Source: Dermatophilus congolensis
Lineage (GTDB): Bacteria; Actinomycetota; Actinomycetes; Actinomycetales; Dermatophilaceae
Reading direction: 5' to 3'
Assembly (NCBI GenBank): GCA_030538115.1
Contig: JAUNUP010000008.1
Coordinates: 40,777-104,776, forward strand
Length of the DNA stretch: 64,000 nt
The notes beneath the pieces are model-generated. The model did not search any database and was not told the DNA's origin. It saw only the letters and a list, made by a program, of their open reading frames with translations. Positions 19,085 to 27,124 of this stretch are shown in pieces. Each line of letters starts with the position of its first letter. Positions within the stretch are counted from its first letter, which is position 1. A program made the position numbers and the translations under genes.

Positions 19085-19696
19085 TCAGTCGTCGACGTCG
19101 GCGTAGTCGTATATCTCCTTCGCCGGAACGCCGCTGGCCAAGCGGCCGGCGCGGATGCTGCGAAAGACCACGGACCCAGCGGCGACGATGGTGCCGCGCC
19201 CGAGGGTGACACCCGCGTGGATCTGTGCTCCGGCAGCGACCGCCGACCCGTCGCCGATGGTCACCCTCTTGGCCACGTGGGCGCCGGTGCGTTGCCGGGC
19301 CGGGCCACGCTTGTGGGTGGAGGTGATGATCATGACCCGCGGTCCGAGACCGACGCGCTCGCCGAGAAGAATGCCGCCGCGCGCGTCACCGTAGAACCCC
19401 TCGTTGATGTACGAGAACGCGCCCACCTGTACGTCTGCGTTCGTGAAGTGGCAGTGCGCACTGATCCCGTTGGTGCGGATGTCCATCCCGGCTGCGTTGA
19501 GCATGATGCGGCGGATGCGGCCAGGCCAGATGCTCCATGCGGCTATTTGATTGACCCATATCTGCCACACGGCCTGTCGAAGCAGCGCTCCGACGCGGCC
19601 GGCCAATCCGCCCGCGCCGCCGCGGGCGTGCGCTGCGGAGGCAGTGCCCTCGGGAAAGATGCTCGGATCTCGGTCGGGTGCGATCGTGTCGGTCAC
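19085..19696 (-). CDS. Left-handed beta-helix acyl/acetyltransferase
   Basis: 203 residues from GTG 19696, preceded by AGAAAGG at a 9-nt distance. Hexapeptide repeats cover about residues 85-185: ADVQVGAFSYINEGF, ILLGERVGLGPRVMI, VTIGDGSAVAAGAQI, VTLGRGTIVAAGSVV. ITSTHKRGPARQ provides the His at the catalytic position. The C-terminal ASGVPAKEI is typical of sugar O-acetyltransferases (GxPAK). It is the first gene of the minus-strand polysaccharide run, 288 nt before gmd. It probably acetylates a different position or sugar than the WcaF-like enzyme. The GTG start is a best guess; in-frame starts exist upstream. Confidence 0.8.
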   Translation of the reverse strand: MTDTIAPDRDPSIFPEGTASAAHARGGAGGLAGRVGALLRQAVWQIWVNQIAAWSIWPGRIRRIMLNAAGMDIRTNGISAHCHFTNADVQVGAFSYINEGFYGDARGGILLGERVGLGPRVMIITSTHKRGPARQRTGAHVAKRVTIGDGSAVAAGAQIHAGVTLGRGTIVAAGSVVFRSIRAGRLASGVPAKEIYDYADVDD

Positions 19697-20411
19697 GTGC
19701 GGTGGCCTTTCTCGTTGTTGTGACTGTCCTCGACGTGGTGGCCGGGCGGACAGCGATGCCGGAGAGGCACGGCCGGCGTTGAATTCGGAGCCCAAGGCTG
19801 CACGAGCTACCGCCCCGACGCCTCCATTGTGGCGGCCGTGGGGGCCGTCGGGGGGCTCGGAGGCGGCCCACAGAGGCGCTTCCAAGAGTTTGCGAATAAG
19901 CACGTCAGGGCGACCGCAGTGGGTCAAGATCTGCCCCATGTAGCCGGATTCCTTTGTGATACAACACTTCTTGCCATATTGATCGAGGTCGGCGAGGGGG
20001 TGGCGGCCTGTGCGCGTGTCCGCATGTGGGTGCGAGGTCGGTGACGCCGCGGCACTCCCTTCGCTACGCTGGGTGTCCAAGTCGAACGAACGAACACATT
20101 GCCTGTCGAGCATGCCGATGACGCCTCTGGAAGGACGCGCCTTCGGTCTGCGCGGTGCAGCGAGGTGTTCACGACGACCAGTGGGCGGTCGCCGTGCCGT
20201 TCGTCGCCCACCCCGCCTCGGCCTCGCATCACGACAGGAAAAGGGCAGCGCACACCTGACGAAGGCGCGTGCGTCGTTCCCTCACCTCGCGTGCGTCACC
20301 GCCGCCGGGTGCTGTCGCACGGGCCGGTACGAACACATCGCCGCATCTGGGGGGATGCGCAGCGACAGGGGAGTCGCTGTGTTGTCGTACACGAGGGGGA
20401 GACGAGAGTAC
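19697..20411. other. Divergent intergenic region controlling the two halves of the exopolysaccharide locus
   Basis: About 715 nt between the divergent minus- and plus-strand polysaccharide runs. Open frames cross it, but none reads like a protein. An unusually AT-rich patch lies at about 19947-19985 and includes TTGT-GAT-ACAA, a small dyad. The length and position suggest regulator-binding sites for both operons and a long leader for the plus-strand gene. Confidence 0.55.
20041..20070 (+). promoter_or_regulatory. Candidate promoter for the plus-strand polysaccharide run
   Basis: GTGACG (20041-20046) and TACGCT (20065-20070) are separated by 18 nt and fit actinobacterial vegetative -35/-10 elements. 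If used, the transcript would carry a leader of about 330 nt before the ATG at 20412. Confidence 0.35.
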
Positions 20412-22256
20412 ATGGCGCAGCACACACGTGCACCCGACGCCGCTGAGCCCGGCGGTCCCACAGGGGCCGTCACTCATCGACGTCCCAACACGACGCTCGG
20501 ACCCGATGGCCCCCTCAGCACTCACCGCCTGACCTGGCTCACCACCGCATCCGGGCGCCCTGTGATGGCGCGCGTGGACGAACCGGTCGACGGCAGCGCC
20601 GTGGGTGCGCTCGTGGTGGTTCCTTCGTTCGCGCGCGAGAGCGTCGTGCCGTTTCGACGGCTGCGCGCCCTGGCCGTGCGTGCTGCCGACGCGGGTTACG
20701 TCGTGCTCTCCGTCTTTCTCGGTGGCGACGGTGAGTCTTCGAGCATCCCCGAGTCGGCCGACCTCGTCGCGGAATGGGGCCTGGAGGTCGACGCGGCCGT
20801 GGCTGCCGCAGTTGCCTCCGTGCCTCGGCTTCCTGTCAGCGTCGTGGGTTGGCGTCTGGGAGCGGCCCTCACCTACAGGCACCTCGGCTTGGCTGCCGCC
20901 TCCGATACGTCACAGCGCGGCCACGGTGAGGGCGGTGGCTCCCGTGACGGTGCGGCGCCGCTCGCCTCAGGCACGCCGATCACCGGCCGTGCGCTGCTGT
21001 GGGAGCCCGTCTCAGGGGCGTCCTTCGTGCGGCAACACCAACACCTGCGCCGTTTCGCCAGCCCCGTGAAAGCGGTGGAGGGTGGAGTCGAGTTCGTCGG
21101 TGCGTACCTGTCAGACGCGCAGGTAGCGTCTCTGCGCGGGCTGAAGGCGCCCAAGGGCGCGGCCGGCACTGAAGCCTTCAGTATCCTGCGCGAACCCGAC
21201 CCGAAGAGCCTGCTCCAGCTCACGCTCGGATCACCGCACTTCGTGCACATCGACATGGCAGCCATCGACGCCGTGGTGGCCTCGTTGGACCGCGGCGAAT
21301 CCGCCCCGTTCCTCCCCGTCCCCGAGCGCCTGACCGCCACCTGGGATGAGGCCGGATGCCGCATCAGCGAGAGCATCGTGGAGGTGGGGCCATACCGGCT
21401 CTCCGGCGTGCTCACCCGCTCCGTCGACACCCCGGCTACCCGTGGCGTCCTTTTCACCGCCATCGGGTCGGAACTCCGGTCAGGCCCGGGCGGTACGTGG
21501 AGCGAGTCGGCCCGCGACATCGCCCGCGACGGTGTCATGAGCCTGCGCGTGGACCGTCGAACGCTCGGCGAAGACACGGACGTGAGCGAGGCCAGAGAGC
21601 CGTACCCGTACACGGATGAGAGCGTCGAGGACGTGCTGGAGGCGGCCGAATACGTGGCGGCCCAGGTGCAGGACGACATCCTCGGAGTCGGCGCCTGCTC
21701 GGGCGCATGGAGTGTGCTGCGAGGTTCTGCCAAGGGGCGGTTCGGATCCATCCTCGCCGTCAACCCCGTGCACTGGGACCCGGATGCCCGCAACTACGAC
21801 GACGACTTCTATGAGCGGACATACCGTTCCGAAGGGATGTTCTCCCAGGTTCTGGCTTCGGCGGGAGCATCCGGGGCCGAAGACGGCAACGGTGCGGAGG
21901 GGGCCGATGACGACGCCGCGACCCGACGATGGCAGGTCGGTATCCACGCCTTGTTGCACCGGCTCGCCATCCGCTTCCCTCGGCTCCGTGGATTCGTTCG
22001 AGGCGACCGCTCCACTGACCGAGTCGGAGCACTCCTTCGCCTCCTGGGGCCGAAAGCCCACGCGATTCTCGCCATGGGGCCGGGCGAGGAGGCGATCTTT
22101 CGGGCCAAGGGCGGAAACGCCTACCTCGCGCGCTCGCTCCGCTCGGATCTGATCGAGGTGCGGGTCAGCGAGCACATCGACCACAGCCTGTTCTCCCTGC
22201 GCAGCCGTCAGGTCGTGCAATCACTCATCCGCGACATCGTGCAACGCCAGCCATAA
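20412..22256 (+). CDS. Tandem alpha/beta-hydrolase-like protein, probably partly non-catalytic
   Basis: 614 residues. Two alpha/beta-hydrolase-like modules can be seen. The first (about 40-260) has GALVVVPSFARESVVPFRRLRALA and, at the nucleophile elbow, VVGWRLGAAL, where Arg takes the place of Ser in GxSxG. The second (about 330-600) has GVLFTAIGSELRSGPGGTW, then GVGACSGAWSVL, an elbow of the GxCxG type seen in dienelactone hydrolases. The C-terminal phrase VRVSEHIDHSLFS contains a candidate catalytic His. The overall pattern recalls hydrolases associated with exopolysaccharide/exosortase systems. ATG 20412 is preceded by GGGGGAGACGAGAG. It leads the plus-strand polysaccharide run, 82 nt before a GT4 gene. 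Substrate unknown; a secondary role in polymer release or acyl removal is possible. Confidence 0.65.
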   Translation: MAQHTRAPDAAEPGGPTGAVTHRRPNTTLGPDGPLSTHRLTWLTTASGRPVMARVDEPVDGSAVGALVVVPSFARESVVPFRRLRALAVRAADAGYVVLSVFLGGDGESSSIPESADLVAEWGLEVDAAVAAAVASVPRLPVSVVGWRLGAALTYRHLGLAAASDTSQRGHGEGGGSRDGAAPLASGTPITGRALLWEPVSGASFVRQHQHLRRFASPVKAVEGGVEFVGAYLSDAQVASLRGLKAPKGAAGTEAFSILREPDPKSLLQLTLGSPHFVHIDMAAIDAVVASLDRGESAPFLPVPERLTATWDEAGCRISESIVEVGPYRLSGVLTRSVDTPATRGVLFTAIGSELRSGPGGTWSESARDIARDGVMSLRVDRRTLGEDTDVSEAREPYPYTDESVEDVLEAAEYVAAQVQDDILGVGACSGAWSVLRGSAKGRFGSILAVNPVHWDPDARNYDDDFYERTYRSEGMFSQVLASAGASGAEDGNGAEGADDDAATRRWQVGIHALLHRLAIRFPRLRGFVRGDRSTDRVGALLRLLGPKAHAILAMGPGEEAIFRAKGGNAYLARSLRSDLIEVRVSEHIDHSLFSLRSRQVVQSLIRDIVQRQP

Positions 22257-22338
22257 CTGCACGCCGAAGCAGACGTACCGTCCCCCTCCCCTCTCTCGAT
22301 CGCACGGACACGTGCCAAGAACGGACATCGAGTCAGCC

Positions 22339-23634
22339 ATGAAGATTCTGCTCGTCGCTATCAACTACGCGCCGGAGCCCACCGGGATCGCCCCGTACGT
22401 GGAGGGCCTTGCGCAGGGCCTCGTTGCATCCGGGCACAAGGTTCGAGTCATCACGGGCATCCCGCACTATCCGCAATGGACCAATTACACGGGGTTCCGC
22501 GGCTGGAGACGAACGAGTCGCATCGATGGCGTCACGGTCACACGCGTCAACCACGTCGTGCCCCACGGCGGCATCGGAATCGGGCGCGTGTTCATGGAAC
22601 TCTCGTTCGGCCTGGGTGTGATTGCCTGCCGTTGGGGGCGTCCCGATGTGGTTCTGACGGTCTCGCCGCCGCTGATCGCCTCGGCGATGGTCATCGCCCG
22701 AGCCCGCCTGAGCAAGATTCCGTCGGCTGTGTGGAGCCAGGACCTCTATACGCGCGGCATGGCCGAACTTGACTCCGGCGACTCCTGGAAGGTGCGGGCC
22801 GCCAAGTTCGTGGAGGGCAGCGTTTACCGGGGCGCATCCGGTGTCGTCGCCATCGGCGAGCGCTTCCTCGCCTTTGCCGTGTCGGAACTGGGGGTGCCCG
22901 CACAGCGCGTTTCCGTGCACGGCAACTGGTCGCATGTGGAGACCGCGACTGCGGGTGAAAGCAGCGCCTTCAGGCAGCGCATCGGCTGGGGAGACCGGCC
23001 CGTGTTCATGCACTCGGGTGCCATGGGCAACAAGCAGGGCCTAGAGGTCGTCGTGGAGGCGGCGCTCCTCGCCGAGCAGCGCGGTTCGGATGCGCTTTTC
23101 GTTCTCACCGGAGACGGCAGCGAACGCAAGCGCCTCGAAAAACTCGCCGGACGCTGCGCGAACATCGCCTTCCTCGACCCGCTGCCCGACGACGATTTCC
23201 GCGCCGCACTGGCTGCCGCCGACGTGCTCATCCTCAACGAGAAGCGGGGCGTCTCGGAAATGGCGATCCCCTCCAAGCTCTCCACCTATTTCCAGGCAGG
23301 CAGGCCGGTAATCGCGGCTGTCAGCCCGATCGGTGCGGCCGCAGGAATGCTCCAGGAGGCGAATGCGGGACTTCTCATCGAACCGGGCCGCCCGGAACTG
23401 CTCCTCGACGAAGCGCTGCGCCTCGCGGCAGACGCGGAGGCGTCGGCGGCTTACGGTGCTGCCGGCCTCGACTTCGCCCACACGCGCCTCGGAGCAGCGC
23501 CGGCGGTCGCGGGCATCGGCACATACCTCGGCGATCTCGCCGGCCTGAATGGACCGATCGTCTCGAGCATCTCTGGTCTCGATGCCCGTGCCGAGACCGA
23601 GAAGACGACGCAGGGTGTCGACGCGCGCCCATGA
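22339..23634 (+). CDS. WcaI-like glycosyltransferase family 4
   Basis: 431 residues, GT-B fold. The N terminus MKILLVAINYAPEPTGIAPYVEGLA, followed by VRVITGIPHYPQWTNY, matches the WcaI-type colanic-acid glycosyltransferases. SQDLYTRGMAEL and GVVAIGERFLAF follow. The C-terminal half has FMHSGAMGNKQGLEVVVEAA, LTGDGSERKRLEKLA and PSKLSTYFQAGRPVIAA, the donor-binding region. ATG 22339 is chosen because the fold starts at once; GTG 22312 is an alternative. It overlaps the flippase gene (ATGA at 23631), so the two are translationally coupled. Confidence 0.87.
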   Translation: MKILLVAINYAPEPTGIAPYVEGLAQGLVASGHKVRVITGIPHYPQWTNYTGFRGWRRTSRIDGVTVTRVNHVVPHGGIGIGRVFMELSFGLGVIACRWGRPDVVLTVSPPLIASAMVIARARLSKIPSAVWSQDLYTRGMAELDSGDSWKVRAAKFVEGSVYRGASGVVAIGERFLAFAVSELGVPAQRVSVHGNWSHVETATAGESSAFRQRIGWGDRPVFMHSGAMGNKQGLEVVVEAALLAEQRGSDALFVLTGDGSERKRLEKLAGRCANIAFLDPLPDDDFRAALAAADVLILNEKRGVSEMAIPSKLSTYFQAGRPVIAAVSPIGAAAGMLQEANAGLLIEPGRPELLLDEALRLAADAEASAAYGAAGLDFAHTRLGAAPAVAGIGTYLGDLAGLNGPIVSSISGLDARAETEKTTQGVDARP

Positions 23635-24890
23635 ACACGCTGATACAGCTCGCGTGGGCCACCCTCGAACGGATGTTCCCACGCGTGGCCTCGGCAGTCG
23701 TGATGGTGGCCTTCGCCGCGTTCACGGCACCCGATGCCGTCGGTGTCTACAGCTGGGTGGCCCTCACATACACCCTCTACCAGGCGCTGGCGGAGAACGC
23801 GCTACGCAACCAGGCCGTGCTGGCCGTTGCCAAGCCGCGGCACGTCGCTTCGGTGCGGCGCAGCGCCCGAACCGCAGCCGTGTTCGGCTCCACCCTCGTG
23901 GCGCTCACGCTCATCTGGTTGTGGTTCCGTCATGGCGACACCCTGGGTATGCACGTCCTCGGCCTGGTGCCGTTCGTCGCGGCACCGTTCATCACCACCA
24001 GCGGCATCGTGCCCATGGCACGGATGCAGTACAACAACGACTGGAACCTGCTGGCCCGGTACATGCTCATCGCATCACTCGCAGGTCTGTCCCTGTCGTT
24101 CGCCACGGTGGTGCTCACGCACTCGGCGCTCGCCATGGCAGTGCATCTGCTCACCCAGGAATCGACGTTCCTCTACCTGCTCCGCAAGCGATCCCGACAG
24201 ATCGAGATCACGCCGCACGAAAAATCCCGGCACCCGCGCGAAGGCATGGCGTCGCTCGTGGCGATCTCCACGCTCGGCTGGAGCCAGGGACAACTCGAGC
24301 GCGTCTTCGTGGGTGGGCTGGCGGGAGTGGCCACCCTCGGTACCTATTCGACGGCGGTCACCATGGGCCGCAGCGCGGGCGAGGCCCTGTCTGTCGCCAC
24401 GGCGAACTACCTGCGCGCCCAGATCTCGGCCGAGACCGATTCGGCCCGGCACCCGCGCCTCGTGCGAAATGTCATGACGATTTCTGCGGTGTCGGCGACG
24501 CTGGCGGTGGGCGCGGTGTTGCTCCTCACCGCCTTGGTGCTGGAACCCATTCTGGGCGACGTCTGGCGCACGACTCTCGAAGCCGTCCCGTTCCTCGCCA
24601 TCGCCACGATCCCGTACTCGGTCTCATTGGCATTGCAGGTCATGGCCATCTACAACGACAAGCACGCCGCCTCGGTGATTCCCTCCGTGCTCGGTTTGGT
24701 GTGCGCGCCGCTGATCGGCTGGGTCGCACTCACCTCCATCCACTACGCCGCCCTTGTCGTCATCGGAAAAGAGCTGATGCTGCTGATGGTGACCTACGGG
24801 ATGTCACGGGTGAAAGGCGCCGGGCTCCCCGTTGCGTTCGCGGGCGGCGCTACTGTCGTGGTCCTCGCCCTCATGGAGGTGCTTCGATGA
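23631..24890 (+). CDS. Wzx-like oligosaccharide flippase (MOP superfamily)
   Basis: 419 residues, about 12 membrane segments, matching the Wzx/RfbX family in length and layout. The N terminus (ATLERMFPRVASAVVMVAFAAFTAPDAVGVYSW) has the usual first-helix pattern with a following G.Y/F. The central cytoplasmic loop (RKRSRQIEITPHEKSR) is basic. ERVFVGGLAGVATLGTYSTAV resembles the second-half repeat of flippases. It would move the lipid-linked repeat unit across the membrane for the Wzy-like polymerase at 13248-14633. Both ends overlap neighbouring reading frames by ATGA. Confidence 0.78.
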   Translation: MNTLIQLAWATLERMFPRVASAVVMVAFAAFTAPDAVGVYSWVALTYTLYQALAENALRNQAVLAVAKPRHVASVRRSARTAAVFGSTLVALTLIWLWFRHGDTLGMHVLGLVPFVAAPFITTSGIVPMARMQYNNDWNLLARYMLIASLAGLSLSFATVVLTHSALAMAVHLLTQESTFLYLLRKRSRQIEITPHEKSRHPREGMASLVAISTLGWSQGQLERVFVGGLAGVATLGTYSTAVTMGRSAGEALSVATANYLRAQISAETDSARHPRLVRNVMTISAVSATLAVGAVLLLTALVLEPILGDVWRTTLEAVPFLAIATIPYSVSLALQVMAIYNDKHAASVIPSVLGLVCAPLIGWVALTSIHYAALVVIGKELMLLMVTYGMSRVKGAGLPVAFAGGATVVVLALMEVLR

Positions 24891-25003
24891 CGGAAGCGCA
24901 CGCGGGTACCGACAGCACGTTCGACCGACCGCCCTCATCCCGCGCGCCACAGCCGCGGGACCACCTCGATGAAGCACTGGAGTCAGACCCATGCCACGCC
25001 TGA
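24887..25003 (+). CDS. Possible 38-residue coupling peptide between flippase and GT2 genes
   Basis: A 38-codon frame starts by ATGA overlap with the flippase stop and ends 13 nt inside the next glycosyltransferase gene. It is Asp/Pro/Arg-rich, with no membrane segment and no recognisable motif. Without it there would be a 100-nt gap between two otherwise tightly packed genes. It may only carry ribosomes across to the GT2 start, or be chance. Not recognised as any family. Confidence 0.25.
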   Translation: MTEAHAGTDSTFDRPPSSRAPQPRDHLDEALESDPCHA

Positions 25004-25896
25004 GCGTCATCATGCCTGTCCTCGACGGGGAGCGATACCTGCCGCAGACTCTGGCCAGTCTCGAGGCCTCGCTGCCTCGCGACGCCGAGCTGCGGGTCAT
25101 GGACGACGGATCCACCGACTCCACTCCCCGGCTCCTCGCGGAGGTGGCGGAACGCGACCGACGCTTCATCGTCCACCGGCACGAGAAGCCCGCGGGAGTC
25201 GCTGCGAGCCTCAACGAGTTGGCCGAGGCCGGAGACAGCGAACACATCGCCCGGATGGACGGCGACGACATCGTCATGCGGCACCGGTTCTCGATCGCCG
25301 ATTTCGCGCTGCGGAAGGCGGACTTCGCGTTCACGTCAGTGGTGTTCATCGACGCCGACGGCAAGATCCGCGGCGCCGATCAACCGGGACGGTTCTCCCC
25401 GGCCGCAGTGCCCTACCACCTCACCTTCGGGTGCATGCTCGTGCATCCGACCGTCACCATGCGACGCAGCGTCTTCGACGCCCTCGGCGGATACGCCGAC
25501 ACACGAGCCGAGGACTACGAACTCTGGATGCGGGCGGCCGCCTCCGGCGCGCGACTCGTGCGCACGGCTCTGCCCGGCCTCCGGTATCGCCGCCACAGCG
25601 GCCAGGTGACCGCCCGGTCCCCGTGGCTGGCCGAAGACGAGGACTCTCCGTTGTACCCGGCGTTCGGGGCATTGCTCGATCATGTGCTCGGACACCGTCC
25701 GGACGGCTGGAAAGCCGTGTTCGCAAGCGCGCTCGGCGCTTCGGAACTCAGCCCCGACACAGCGGCGCACACCACGGCCCTGCATCGCGAGGTGGTCGAA
25801 GCTGCCCGGAGCGTGCTGACGCCCGCCGACCTGGCTCTGCTCAAGTGGCGTGCGTCCCGTGAGGCGCGTCGCATACGCGCACGAACGCGCGCATAG
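24991..25896 (+). CDS. Glycosyltransferase family 2
   Basis: 301 residues, GT-A fold. The N terminus MPRLSVIMPVLDGERYLPQTLASL and RVMDDGSTDSTP are the classic GT2 nucleotide-binding motifs. HIARMDGDDIVMRHRF carries the metal-binding DxD (DGDD), and YADTRAEDYELWMRAAASG contains the ED motif with the catalytic Asp. An inverting transferase working on the cytoplasmic face from a nucleotide sugar. The C-terminal 70 residues are helical and basic and may touch the membrane. It is one of at least four glycosyltransferases in this locus, suggesting a repeat unit of four or more sugars. Confidence 0.9.
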   Translation: MPRLSVIMPVLDGERYLPQTLASLEASLPRDAELRVMDDGSTDSTPRLLAEVAERDRRFIVHRHEKPAGVAASLNELAEAGDSEHIARMDGDDIVMRHRFSIADFALRKADFAFTSVVFIDADGKIRGADQPGRFSPAAVPYHLTFGCMLVHPTVTMRRSVFDALGGYADTRAEDYELWMRAAASGARLVRTALPGLRYRRHSGQVTARSPWLAEDEDSPLYPAFGALLDHVLGHRPDGWKAVFASALGASELSPDTAAHTTALHREVVEAARSVLTPADLALLKWRASREARRIRARTRA

Positions 25897-26062
25897 CCGT
25901 GACGGACGGACCGTCCCGAGACAGCGTCCGGCCGCTCTGGCCATGGGAAAGGTGGTGCGCAGCTCCCACGCAGGCCCCGACGTGGGTGCATAGGGTTCGA
26001 AGCGACGGGCGCCCGCTGTCGCCTTGTTCCGGTGCGCGCAGACGACGACTAAGGACTGCACT

Positions 26063-27049
26063 ATGACGACTTCTGCCGATGCCTCCAGTGGGCCGACGTT
26101 CTGCTACCTGCTGATGTGCCACACCGATCCGCAGGGTGTGCTTCGGTTGGTTCGCCGCATCAAGGAGTTGTCGCCCACCGCGCAGGTGGTGGTTCGCCAT
26201 GACGTGGAAGGGCTGCTCACGACGGAAGACGTGGAGCGGGCGGGCGCGCTGCACCTACCGAGCAGTGTGCGCGTGAAGTGGGCAGGTTGGTCGATGGTGG
26301 AGGCGGAGATCGAGCTCTTCTGTCACGGCCTGCGGCACACGGACGCGACGCATTTCGTGCTCGTGTCGGGCCAGGACTACCCGATCACGAGATTGGGCGA
26401 GTGGGAGCGGCAAGTGGCCGCGTCAGGGGCCGATGCTCTCCTGACCCCCATGCCACCGGAGCCGGACGATTACACCTACACATGGACGGTCCGCAAGGAG
26501 CCGGAGAGGATGCCGAGTGCGGTGCGGTCCCTTGCCCGGGTGGCGACTGGGCTGCACCGGCGGTTGCGGCCGGTCGGACGGGACGCGTACTACGCCTACC
26601 GGGGCGGCGAATACCGGTGGTGGTTCCGCTCGCCGCGCACCCGTCCGGCGCCCGTGACTGCGCACAAGTGTTCCCAGTGGGTGACGTTGAGCCGAGGCGC
26701 GTTGGAGCATGTCGTGGGTGGTGACCGCGTGCGCGAATACCAGTCGTACTTCCGCACTGTGCGAGGGCCTGATGAGTACTACGTTCCATCGGTGGTGTAT
26801 GCGGACCCGGCGCTTCGGGTGGCGGAGGTGCCGACCACGGCCGCGCGGTTCGAGGAGGGCGAGTCGAGCCCGGTGTGGCTGACCGAGACCGAATTGCAGG
26901 GCCACCTGCACTCGCCGGCCGCGTTCGCGCGAAAGCTACCGCCGGAGGCTGGGCCCGAGTTGATCGCTGCCGCAGATGACCTGGCTGCAAGACGTGAGGT
27001 CGGCGACGCGCTCTCGGAGGCGCTGAGGCCTGTGTCGCGAGCCTCCTGA
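26063..27049 (+). CDS. GT14-type beta-1,6-N-acetylglucosaminyltransferase-like (core-2/I-branching family)
   Basis: 328 residues. TFCYLLMCHTDPQGVLRLVRRI matches the N-terminal strand of branching-enzyme family proteins. FVLVSGQDYPITRLGEWE is the highly conserved SGQDYPL-type motif, and AHKCSQWVTLSRGALEHV and VRGPDEYYVPSVV match the family's later signatures. The start at ATG 26063 has AAGGA 7-8 nt upstream. Bacterial members are often in exopolysaccharide loci and may add side branches. The 166-nt gap before it shows no clear promoter. Donor specificity (GlcNAc or xylose) is inferred from the family only. Confidence 0.85.
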   Translation: MTTSADASSGPTFCYLLMCHTDPQGVLRLVRRIKELSPTAQVVVRHDVEGLLTTEDVERAGALHLPSSVRVKWAGWSMVEAEIELFCHGLRHTDATHFVLVSGQDYPITRLGEWERQVAASGADALLTPMPPEPDDYTYTWTVRKEPERMPSAVRSLARVATGLHRRLRPVGRDAYYAYRGGEYRWWFRSPRTRPAPVTAHKCSQWVTLSRGALEHVVGGDRVREYQSYFRTVRGPDEYYVPSVVYADPALRVAEVPTTAARFEEGESSPVWLTETELQGHLHSPAAFARKLPPEAGPELIAAADDLAARREVGDALSEALRPVSRAS

Positions 27050-27124
27050 TCCGCAGCACGGCTCAGGAGAACGGAACACGGGCCGAAGGGTGGGGCGACC
27101 CTTGATCCCCACCTGGGAGTGCCC

